Assembly: GCA_949361645.1 (NCBI GenBank)
Contig: OX442415.1
Location: 12,351,241 to 12,415,240 of the forward strand
From: Spongilla lacustris
Taxonomy: Eukaryota > Porifera > Demospongiae > Spongillida > Spongillidae
Reading direction: 5' to 3'
DNA: 64,000 bases
Positions within the stretch are counted from its first letter, which is position 1, and each line of letters starts with the position of its first letter. The notes beneath the pieces were generated by a model that saw only the letters and a program-made list of their open reading frames with translations, was not told the origin of the DNA and made no database searches. Both the position numbers and the translations under genes were made by a program. This document shows, piece after piece, positions 36,801-49,700 of the stretch.

Positions 36801-39800
36801 ACGTCCTGATGGCATCACAATGGTCCCATGAAAGAACGGGAACCTTTTGGTTTGGGATGCCACCTGTTCTGACACTTATGCTCCATCTCACCTAGCACAG
36901 TCCACTATGGCAGCAGGTTCTGTCGCCAGTCAGGCAGAGGACCGGAAAAAGGTCAAATACTTGTATCTGGAGGGACACCCAGGCATATGCTTCACCCCTA
37001 TTGCCTATGAAACATTAGGAGTAGTTGGCTCTCTTTCCCTGATCTTCCTGAAGGATCTAGGTCACAGGCTTTCAGCCACAACTGGTGACACTAAAAGTTA
37101 CAGCTACCTGCTCCAACGTCTTTCAGTGGTACCTCCATCATAGGAACATTTATTTCTCCTTCCACTACTGACTTTTAGGGGGTGTGGTTTTAAAAATGGT
37201 TTTTAGTGTGTTATTATTATCATCATATATTGTATTGATTTGTGTATTGCACCAATAAAAATTATAATTGTATAAAGTTGGAAAGTTTACATGAACAGAA
37301 TATGTAATACACACAACACTTAAATCACACTACAGTTAATTAAATTTTAAGATGGGTGCCACCTGGAAAGGATCGCTGTTGCCTTCGCTCTCACCAAGTG
37401 CAGGTTGAGCCTACTGTACAGCTCAGACAGCATAGCTGATTTTGTTTTGCCCGATGTTATGGCAAGACGGGAGGCAAGCATTTAAACGAATCTATGGCTT
37501 CTTTTCCCTTAGTACCATACGACTCTGCAGCCAGAGGTACCAACACCACCCCAAGGCATTGCATTTGGGATCATTTTCTGTGTGTTTACGCTCTTCAGTG
37601 GACAACGCAGCTGCCCCAGCTGACAATCCCGCTACGGATACAATTTTAGGATTTAGCGGTGATGTCACTGAGATATCAAAGGCAGCTGGTTTACCAAGGA
37701 CCCGTTTGGGTAGCAAAATGTCTGCGGGGCATGAGTGGTCATGGTCTGAAGTAAGGTTGCTGCCCATCTCCACCTTCACACTCAAGTGGGCTCTACGGCA
37801 AGTCTCCACCAACACATTGTGCAGATGGTTGTGACGGATAACCATGTCTCCTCCTTTTTTGCACATTGTGGCGTGGTGACCAAGGGAATCTAATGCACTG
37901 TTTGGGCATAGGGTACACTGGGAACCATTAGAGGTGTCCAAACCAAGCCACCACTTGACAGCTACCTGGAATAATGAAGGCTCAAGATGAAGGCCGAGAC
38001 CTTCAGAATGGACTACAGACAGCCATGAAGCAGCATGTGGGGATGAGACAGACAACAGACGAGCCTTATCAGCAACAGAAGAAGCAATCAGAATGCTATT
38101 GAACTGATGGATATCAATCTTGCTCAAAAGTTGCTTTTGATGGACTGGAGATGAAACTAAACCATCAGTCTGAATTGCATCAGAAGGAGATACGATGCAT
38201 TAAATGTCTGTACTGCATGAGAGAGATGGTGGTCTGATATGGAGCCATAGCCAGAGGAGCATAGAGATGCAATGAATGCTGCAGTTGAGTGGCGAGACAT
38301 AGACTTCATGCCCAACCCTCCTTTGCTTAGGCTTAGCTGGGCTTGCTGCCAGACAACATCAGTTTTATCAACTGTAGTGCATGTTTAAAACACCTACAAG
38401 CATCTTCATCAAAAAGCTCAAGAGAAGCCATAACAAGCGAAGGAGGAGTGGCACGGGCTAGATGTGCAAGCCGACAGAACTCACCACACATATGCAAGAG
38501 CATTAAAGCAACCTGAGGGTCCACTGCACCAACTTCCTCAAGTCTTTCAAGCAGGGGTCTTGCCTCTAACCTCGTCCTGGAGACAAAGGCTGAGCAAAAA
38601 TCTTTGTCACCTATTGGAATTCCCAAGATCTCAATGTTGGGATTGCAAGACTGTTTCATGTCTGATGGGAAAGAGCTCAGATCACTTTGGCTGAAGAGCT
38701 CACATTTTGACACATTCTCAAAGAGGCCCAATACCTTTTATCAATGCCAGTGCCGTATATACTGCTGGTATGGGACCAGCCAGCACTCCATCATCATGAT
38801 ACCAGGCATGGTATTGAAGATGTGAACAAATCATCTTTAGTGATAGCAGAAATTAGTAAGTTCAAGACCAGGTCAAAAAAAGAGGTCCTAGTGGATCCCC
38901 TTGCCGAACTCCAGATTCAGACTGCAGATGACCCATTGTGTGCCATAACAAAAGGATGTTGCCCATAGTCCCAACAGGCCCAAGGGAGTAACTCTGGAAA
39001 GTGATTTTAAACTTCAATCAAGAGAGCTTGACGTAACACCAAATTAAATGTGTTCTTCAGATCTACCTTAAGAACAACAAATTCAGTGTCATACCAATGC
39101 TCCTCAACACATCTCCTCAGCCCATGAGCAATTTTCTCTGTGCCAAAAGGGCATGCCACACCAAATTGATGTGGATGAAAAAACTCTGCTGCCTTGCATT
39201 TCACTACAGCACACAGACACTTTCCTGTCAGGCGGCAGAGGGTTTCTCCAACAGCAATGGGCTGATCATTTGGATATGGATTTGCTGTTGACAGTTTTGG
39301 AGGCAATGGATCAAGAGAGCGTTAGTGAACACTACCCAACTAAAAAGACTACTGCGCTTCTGTCTTTCACATAATCTCTAGTGTGTGCATTGTGTCGACC
39401 AACCACACTATTGTACCCTGATCATGAGAACAGAAAACAAATGTTATTGAAGGCTGAGAGAGGCTTCATCTGACTCACGAATATCAGTCCTCCCGTGGAC
39501 ACTACAATTGTGGAACGGAAATAATATTTATAAATAACCATTCCAGCTACAAGCTCCACCAGCTCCAGAAGCTCTGCAATGTTTTTACTTTTACTTTAAA
39601 ATTTTAAAGTTGTGAAAACTCTTTGAAATAGTTCTTTTTCCTGATGATTCGATTTTGTGCTTTGAGCAATCATAATGGAGTCAGAAAACAATTACAGTTA
39701 AAGGCACATTTTTCCATGCTTCTTCTGACAGAACTGTTGCATTTTAAATACAGTACTTCTTCCAATCCACTACCAATTTTAGCACACAGGCATAAAGTGT

Positions 39801-42800
39801 AGGCGAGCAGCTTTTAATAGACTTCCGGGTTCAGAAATGAATATGATGAATAGCTAAAAAGTGAAGGCACATACAAATATAAAAATATATTTCAGCCTGA
39901 AACTCAGACATTGCATGGAATGAAAAGTACATGTGTATGTGAAACTGTACACTGGGTTTGATTCATATGTGATTTTGTTAGCATTCTTTGACATCAGTAG
40001 CTGAATCCATAGAATCACCACTACTTTCCAAATAGCCAGTTTATGTCAACTAAATGCTCTACTCGTACTTTCCATGAACTTTTCTATTGGTATGTCCATT
40101 TTCCTGCAACGTGATTTGATTTTTACTCCACAATAATGAAGCTACCATTTGAGTGCTGCTATGTTGTGACTCACTAACAGCATAGCACCAAGATGTCTGA
40201 TCTTCACAGAGTGTTATGCTATAATTGGCTCTTGATGAAGACAATCACATACTTTTTTGTGTGTGTAAACAAGTGACATCATTAGTAACATATGCATTAC
40301 CCTAGATACTTGACTAAGGCTTACATGCACAGTTTGGCATATGCCATGGTCACTATAATGCTACAATGTGTACTCCGGATGTGAGGTCACATAGCATCAT
40401 CATTTTCAATCCTGAACATGTCTATTGGTTGTTGGTTGATCAGTCAACCTGATCCACAAAATGGAGGACGATCCAGTCCCATACTCCAGAAGCACTTACT
40501 ATATTAATGAAACATCATTAAATCATGTTGAACCATTTTCTGGAAGTGCTCACTGGAAACGGGTGTAAGTTGAGTGAGATGCATTGTTATGCACAAAAGC
40601 GAACTGTCCCGTGAATCTGTATCTGTTGAGATTTTCTCCTTGTAATGAGGACCATCCCTGAATATTTGGGAAGCTGGCAAAGGGGAAAATTTTTCTCAAG
40701 AGATTAGATGGGACTGTAAGGTTCATGTCCAGAGTTTAAATGGTTTCACAGTTACAAAGCTGTGTGATGCAATTGTTTCAAATTGCAATTATCCCAGCTG
40801 AAGGGGTAGGATGGAAAGAAGGTGCAGGAAGACTAGAAAGTGAGGCCAGCAATGGTGTCTGCTCAAAGAGCCAGAGAGAAGATTTCAGACTGGATGAGGT
40901 CAAGTTAAATAATGATCATAATAATGATCTACTAGTATGATTGATCTAGGTTAGGTGCTAATTTACCAAGCCTACATGTATCTTATCAATTTTATATGTA
41001 CATGTACCTGTACTTGAATGGCAGCAAATGACATGCAGAATAATGTGTCATCATGGCATTGTGTTTGCGCATGGTATTGTTCTGCATATTAAAGGTCAAG
41101 AATCTATATAGTATTAGAGCACCTGAGCATTGATAGTTGCATACTAACCTCAAATAACACTTGTTCCAGTTCTTTGTGCTGTAGGAATTGTTAGATTACA
41201 CACAACTCACATTGTAATTTGTAGTATCATATATACATGTATATGTACTGCAACCTTTTATGGCTCAAAGTCATACTGAGGATAGATACTCTCATTGTAT
41301 ATACTATTGATTTTCTTTTGGTGGCAAACTAATACATCAATAATTACATTCATATGTCTCATCAGATGCTTCGAAATTAAGCACACTATAGCACCATGGG
41401 CTAATTGCATATTCCTGATATGAGACAATTACCGATTTAATTTGTAGTCACATGACCTTATAAATAATGACCCACTCCATTTGTCAACATTATCATGCAG
41501 GCAGGCGTCCTATGTTTAGAGCCAATATGTAGAAACATCTCAGTGTAATTTATTGATCAAGGGCTTGGTAACAGGCTTACAGAACCTTTTGTGATGTACA
41601 AATACTTGGAATTGGGAATGGTGAATCAGTTTCTGCAGATTGATCACCATAATCAGTGTTGCAAATAGAAAGGGCAACAGTGACAGTATGTGACTGTACG
41701 GGAACTGAATACTTAAGCATACAATCTTTGGTCAACTAAATCAGGGGGGGGGGGGGGGGGGGTGATATTTGTTCTAAAATATTTATCAGGTCACATTGAA
41801 TGTGAAAAAAATTTCAAAGAATCCCCCCTGTACATACCCCTTGAAGTTTCCCCATATATTGTGAATGGATTTTAAACTAGGTCTGAAGGGAGAAAATACC
41901 TTGGAGGTGTAGGATACTTTAAATCTGCTGCCCTACATATTGTACCTCATGGTGTTTTGTCACAAAAAGGATGCTATTTATGCTTAATGTGCATTATAAC
42001 AAGTGCACACAGTAGAGCCTTCTTCAATACTGGCAACAGGTCTATTACAAGCACCTTATTCCTGCTTTTCGACAGCTGCTCTTGCAGAAGCATTTCAAAA
42101 ATGGGTTTGGGTCTTATGGTGAAAACTCCCATAGCCTCTCAACAAAGGATCAAGGTAAGCTAGAAGGAGTACCAGTATATAACCTTGATGCCAAGTGAAG
42201 TGTTACACAAATCTAGCTTTATAAATTATGAATTATCAAGACGAGGATCAAAGCAGTGGGGTACAGCTTCATCAACACAAGTTAAATGTGATATATATAT
42301 TTCCTCAAATGATTAATATTAGTAAATATGATTTCACCATATCAATAAACAAATAAATTTGCTTAACTTGATATACTGTAGAGTACGTCAAGTAAGCCAC
42401 CCCCTACCACCCCCCCCCCCTTCTGCCCCCACCAAAAAAAAAGGCTCTTGTTTGAACGAGCGTATTGTCATAATATTGAGTGCTGCTGCGCGCTGCGCCG
42501 TTCATCAAAATCTTGTTAGAGCACCATTTCTTTCCAGGAATGTTGAAACAGGCACGTGCTAGCATTAATGATTACGACGATACGCTCATTTAAACACAAG
42601 CCTTTTTTTGTGGGGGCAGGGGGGGGGGGGGGGGGGGCTTACTTGACGTACTCTATGGTAATTGTGCTCTTATAAATGACTGTCCCTTAAACTTCTATGT
42701 TTGTTCCATTATGTACTCTACTTATTGTGCTATTGCTAATGCCAAAATGAATGAAAGATGTAAATTAAGGCAGTATATTACTAGCATACATAACTAATCC

Positions 42801-43656
42801 TTTGATCTTTTACCCCCCCCCCCCCCAATACCTTCAATTTCAGACAGTCATGCTCTTTCTGCTCATCTGCAAAGTCAGTAGAATATTGTAATGCCTACAT
42901 GCATAGAGATCAACAATGACAAGTACATAAATATGTCATGTCTTGTACATATTAATTTAGATGTATATGCGACAGTTTCTGACAAAATGAGCCATCGTAT
43001 ATAAGGAACAGTTTCCGAGAAAATGTCATATGTTTTATGTATTCATTATGTTATAAAATTGCCTTTCATTATAACTTCCAAACGGTTAAGGCTTTTGACT
43101 TTCTAATTTCAACAATTTACACCACACCATTTCTGTATGGTAAAATACATTTTGGGGTCTTGAACTTGCTCTGTGCCAGTATTGCAATGTTCGATACTCC
43201 ACCGGGTTCAAACCCGCCATAACTTTTGGTAGGAGTAACCAAATCGCTTTAAATACGGTTTTTAGGTAGAGAGGTCCCTTACGTATTCGTTAGGAAGATA
43301 CAGTTGAACAAATTATGTCAATGTTTTCCCGCTTGATTCGCACCAATGTTACAATCACCACATCGAGTGGGACGCAAATTGCCCAAATCGTTTAACAAAC
43401 AGAACAAATCGATAGGTAAGGGACCTCTCTACCTTTGAAAGGATTTGATTAATCCTACCGAAAGTTATGGTGGGTTTGAACCCGGTGGGTATCGAACGTT
43501 GTAATACCGGCACAGAGCAAGTAAAAGGCCACAAAATGTAGTTCACCATACAGAAATGGTGTGGTATAAAGTGTTGAAAATAGGAAGTTGATAGCCTTAA
43601 CCGTTCAGAGGTTATGATTCAAACACAAAGCAATTTTATCTATATAAATGTGCGGA

Positions 43657-43722
<66 letters not shown>

Positions 43723-46700
43723 GGCTGTCCGTCCGTCTGTCTGTGTGTTCTTTTTTTTTTTTTTTGTGTTAGGCTGGGTCATTTTGGACAACAGTGGGCT
43801 CTTTAGACTCCTTTTAACGATGCGCAGACAGTAGCGGACTTACTTTTTTTAATTTCTCAAATTTGTTTCTCTCAGTGTTTCTTTTCCGGCTGTTGATATC
43901 GTTAAATGTTGCTCTTTTTAGTACCGAATATTTAATGACTGGTTGTCGCATTGCTAAGTATCTGTCTGTGTTGGTTGTTTTTGAGCGTTTGGCTGGGCTG
44001 TTTTCGACAAACGTGGACTCTTTAGACTCCTATCAACGATGCGCAGACAGTGATGGGCTCTATTCCTGCTGCTGATATCGTTAAATGGCGCTCATTTTGA
44101 ATATTTAATTGCCGATTATCCCGTTGCTACGTTTTCAATGAAGTGTATTTTTATACCCTCCCCTCCCTCCCCTTCCCTCCTTCCTCCCCCTCCCTCCCCT
44201 TCCCTCCTTCCTCCTCCCCTTCCCTCCTTCCTCCTCCCCCTCCTTCCCCTTCCCTCCTTCCTCCTCCCCCTCCTTCCCCTTCCCTCCTTCCTCCTCCCCC
44301 TCCCTCCCCTTCCCTCCTTCCTCCTCCCCCTTCCCCCCTTCCTCCTCCCCCTCCCTCCTCCCTCCCCTTCCTCTCTCCCCCTCCTCCACCCTCCCTCCCT
44401 CCCCTCCCCCTCCCTCTCCCTATCTCCCCTCCCTCTCCCTCCCTCCCTCCGTCTCCTTCCCTCCCTCTCCCTCCCTCCCTTCCTCCCTCTCCCTCCCTCC
44501 CCTCCCCCTCCCTTGGCTCCTCCTCCCACCCTCTCTCCCTCCCTGCTTCCCCCTCCCTCCCCCTCCTTCCGTCCCTATCCCCTCCTCTTCCCTCCCTCCC
44601 CCTCCCTCCCTCTCTTCCTCCCTCCTCCCTCCCCTACCCTCCCTCCCCCCATGTTGTTTTTGAAGAAGTATTTGGTCACTTTAATAACTACAACTATGTA
44701 CATGTAAACCAAAATGTACCAGTTTCATGGCATGTTCATTAATGGTCTATATGAAAAAATGCTGCAACGGGCATCTAGTATATATAAAAGATGCAACATT
44801 TTTACGGAAATGTTATAAAATCGAGAGTTGCCGCATATAACTCGCAATCCGAGAAACGGATAGTGTAGCTCTTTATTGCTATCGAACCAGAACGGAAAGA
44901 TGATCATTTTGTCCAAGTCGCCAAAACGTTTGCTTTAAAAGAACAAAAAAGCTCCTAGTTCTCGTTCCCAGACTGACTTTTGTCCTCCGACTGTTTTTTT
45001 CTGGGTGAGTATAACTCGGGATAGGAATGGTTTTAAAGAGCTTTAGAATTTTCTTGAAGAACATCTACAGGTATCAGATATTGAAATAAAGCATGTAACT
45101 GATATACATAATATGGGGAGCTATATGAAAGCGTTCCCATGGCAATGTTCATGTGATGTGTATAGTATCTAGAATACTAGATTTCATTTCAGTTTTTAAC
45201 TTATTTTGGTCACCACTTTTGGCTAGTGAAGTTGTTTTTATCAAAATGCTTTCATGACAATAACAGCAGAGAGCTAAGCAATTAGAAGATAGAGTCCTCC
45301 CGAGTTCGGTACAATGCTGATGCTGAACAACAGATCCGGGGAAAATGCGGGCATCTGCTCATGAAAGCTACAGACCAGATCCGGAAAAAAAAGCGGGCAT
45401 CTGTTCGTAACAGCTACAGAACTGATCTGGAGTTGAATCGAGCTTCTAAGAGGTGATGCTAGCATGTAAATGTTGAATCGAACCGAGCTGTGAGTTAGGT
45501 AGTACATAAAGCTTGGCGTGCGAGTTTCAATGTAGAACAGCTGCAAATGTAAAATAAATGTAAACATTGTGTTGCTAGGCAATAAGACACCTTCATTTTG
45601 TCATACAAACGTATGTATATGTACAGGTTGTACAGTATACTAGTAGTCAAAAAATGGATGAAACAAGATATAACAACATTCTTTCATTCTTTCTGAGATA
45701 GTTATTGGTATATAGGATTTGAAGGCAATGTTGGTGTAAAAAGGAAGGAAACAAGGGATTGGAGATACAATAACTATTCCTATATTTAGCAACATAAATG
45801 TAATGCCGTTCTACTAAGTGCTAAATATAGGAATAATTATTGTATCTCCAATCCCTTGTTTCCTTCCTTTTTATACCACCATTGCCTTCAAATCTTATAT
45901 ACCACTAACTATCTATTTTTATATCTTGTTCCCTTATGTTTGAATGATTAATCAAATAGCTTCAAATTCGGTCTGTAGGTAGAGAGGTCCTATACCTATC
46001 GATTTGTTCTGTTCGTTAATTTTTATGCCATCTTACGGAAATACAGTTGAACAAACTACGCGCACGTTTTCCCGCTTGATACGCACCAATGTTATAATCA
46101 CCGCCTCATATATTGAGCGGGACCAAATCATTGGCGCGAATCGAGCGCGAAAATGTGCGCGTAGTTTGTTCAACTGTATCTCCGTAACGGATGACATAAA
46201 AATCAACGAACAGAACAATCCAATAGCTAAGGGACCTCTCTATCTACAAACCGAATTTCAAGCGATTTCATTACTCCTACCAAAAGTTTTTGTGGTTTTG
46301 TACCCTGAGAGGTATCTGACGTTGGAATAGTGGCACGGAGCAATTTCAAGACTCGAAGATGTATTTCCCCACAGAGAAATAATGTGTTGAAAACAGGAAG
46401 TCAATACCTTTAACCGTTCGGAAGTTATAGCAATTCGAACATAAGGTATAACATTACAATAATTATAATTTATTATAATATATAAATTGGGACAGTGTCC
46501 AGCAAAATCGGGCTTGAGTTGTGGGGTTATAATTTAATCACTATAAAAATTGCACGTTGTACTAAACAACACATCTTCGCGACGGTATTACCTTTTCCTT
46601 TCAAATTTCATACACTTGTTCCCACACCATTTCTCTGTGTGAAAAAAAAAAACAACAATCGTTAACCCCGTGGGTTTAAAATCCACATTTCTCCACGTAC

Positions 46701-49700
46701 GAGTGTTGAAAACGTGTCAAATTCGGAGAGTGCATAGAGAAGTCCAGTAGCTATTGATTTGTTCTGTTCGTTAGTTCCTGAATCATCCGTTACGGAGATA
46801 CAGTTGAGCAAACTACAGGCACATTTTCCCGCTTGATTCGTGCCAATGATATAATCACCGTCTTCCCATTCACTGAGCGGGACGCGATTTGCCAAAATCA
46901 TTGGCGCGAATCAAGCGGGAAAACGTGCCCGTAGTTTGTTCAACTGTATCTCCGTAACGGATGATATAGAAATTAACGAACAGAACAAATCAATAGCTAC
47001 AGGACTCCTCTATGTGCAACCCGAATTTGACGCGTTTTCGACACTCGTACGCGGAGAAATGAGGAATTCTAACCCGCGGGGTTGACAATTATTGTATCCA
47101 CGGCACGGAAAATGTGTAGATCACAAAAATCGATTTACACACAGAGAAATGGAGTGGGAACAAGTGTACAAAATTTGAAAGGAAAACGTAGTACCGTCGC
47201 GAAGATGTGTTGTTTAGTACAACGTGCAATTTTTATAGTGATAAAATTATAACCCCACAAGCCCGATTTTGCTAGACACTGTCCCAATTATTATAATCAT
47301 TATTACAAGATATAAAAAACATTCTCTCTGAGAAAGTTAGTGGTATATAGGATTTGAAGGCAATGGTGGTGTAAAAAGAAAGGGAACAAGGGATTCAGTG
47401 GAGTTACAATGATTATTCTTATATTTAGCACTGTATAGAACGTCATTACAAATATGTTGCTAAATATAGGAATAATCATTGTATCTTCACTGAATCCCTT
47501 GTTCCCTTGCTTTTTACACCACCATTGCCTTCAAATCCTATATACCACTAACTTTCTCAGAGAGAATGTTTTTTATATCTTGTATTACGTAGCGATTACG
47601 TACTGATATCTTGGCGCGCGAGAACAGCTGCAAATCACGTACATTGGTTACATGCTCTATTTATATATCTGATACCTGAAGATGTATTGTCAGAATTTTC
47701 TACGATTTTTGGTGTAACTGGCGTTCTTTAGAACCTTTCCTATCTCAAGTTATACTCACCCATAAAGACGACGACTGAAGGTTACATAATATATTATGTG
47801 TATTGTGTATTGCGCGGGCAACATATATAGGTTGCTTGGTAACCATAGTTAGGGCAGATGATATATTTGTGACTGTATTGTTATGGTGCTGATAATAACG
47901 TCTGTCTGAGAACTATTTACATTGGTGTCAGAAGTGAAGCATGGCGAAGTTTGACGTTACCTTACCTGAAATCTCGGTGGAAACGTTTGAGCACGCATGG
48001 CTAATGTTTGAGCTCGCCGCTACGGCAAAAGAGTGGCAGGAGGAGAAACAGTTACGTACGTTGCCAACGCTATTGCGAGGCAAATTGGTGGAATATTTTG
48101 TGGAACTGAGCTCTGAAGAGAAGTCCTCGCTAGAAGGAGTGAAGGCGGCTTTGACGAAGAGAGCAGGTTTGAAAAAGGACCCCTTGGTCGCAGCAAAGCA
48201 TTTCAGCTCGCGGGAACAGGGTGAAAAGGAAAGTGTGAGAGATTATGCCACGCAGTTACGGAAAGCATTCGCAGAAGCCTATCCTAAAGAAGACACTGTA
48301 TCAGCAGTACTGTTACAGAAATTCATGACCGGACTTCGTGCATCAATCACACGTCAAATGTTACTAAAAGGCAGGCCGTCAACAATGGAGCAAGCTATTG
48401 AAGAAGCTGTGGTAATCGAAGAGGCACTAAAGTTTGGTGGGGAGGTTTCTAAAGTTAATGTTAATGCCATTCAGAAGAAAGAGGACAGTGGAGAACTGAC
48501 GACACTGCTGGAGCAAATGGTGAAGAAAATTGACACGTTGGAAGCTCAAATGTCAGAAGTAAAGATTGGACATAGAGACATGACTACAGGAAGAAGGCAC
48601 TATCAGTATGAGAGGGGAGGAACGCAGAAATGTTACAGGTGCGGTGAACAGGGCCACTTCAAACGCGCGTGTCCTTTAAACTTCAACAAGCCAGCTCAGG
48701 CGGTGGAAAAGAGCTGGCGGGGAAACAAGTAATCCACCATGGTCGACGACAAATTAAAGAGGTACATGTATATAATATCAATAGTTTGTTACAAGTTGAG
48801 GGACTGCTTGGGGGGTCTTCGGTGATGTTTTTGTTGGATTCGGGGGCAGCTGTTTCAGTTGTTTGCTATGCTGTTTTGTCCGAAGAGATGCAACAAAGGA
48901 TTAAACGTTCCAGTTCTATGGTGATTGGTGCTAATGGTGTTCCTTTGGAGGTGGTGGGACGGGTGACAGCGAATGTTGTTTTGGGGAAATTTCATCATGA
49001 CCAGGAATTTATCGTTGTCAGGGAACTCACGGTACAGTGTTTGCTTGGGGCTGACTTTATGGAGAAACACGGGGTTGTGATAGATTACAGAACCAGATGT
49101 ATTCAGTTGGGTCAGGATTTGGTTGAGATTCCCATCATTGGCTCCAATACAGATAGGGTTACGCCTCCATGTAGTGACAAAGTAGTTGTAGTGTCAGAGG
49201 ATGTGCAAATCCCAGGACATTCCATACTGTTGTTGGAGGGGAAAATAAAAGGCGATGAAGGAAGAGGTTGTATAGGTGAAGGACTCATTGAAGAGGGGGA
49301 TGTAGATGGTAAACCCAAGAACATGCTTGTGGCTAGGAGTCTGAGTACTGTGAGGGAAGGGAATGGGGTGAAATTGCAGGTGATGAACACAGGACCGATG
49401 CCTATAATGTTGTACAAAGGCATGAAAATAGCGTCCTTTATCCCAAGGCAGAACATAATGTTCGTTGGCGAAGGGAAATCCTTGGAGAGGGTGACAATGT
49501 CAACAGCAACGCCGACATTCAACCTCGAAGGAACTAACCTGTCAGGGGATGAAAAGAGAAAGCTCATGAAGTTGTTAGAGGAGTTTAAGGAGTCCTTTGC
49601 CAAGGCAGAACATAATGTTCGTTGGCGAAGGGAAATCCTTGGAGAGGGTGACAATGTCAACAGCAACGCCGACATTCAACCTCGAAGGAACTAACCTGTC

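Noticed and set aside
43195..43215. 'gggttcaaacccgcc' resembling a tRNA T-arm
   Set aside because: No other tRNA arms fit around it, and its inverted partner at about 43470 shows that it belongs to the long-hairpin element.
44116..44742. Pro/Ser/Leu-rich and Glu/Gly/Arg-rich ORFs up to 199 codons
   Set aside because: Simple-sequence pyrimidine repeat; all frames are open and no start or family feature is present.
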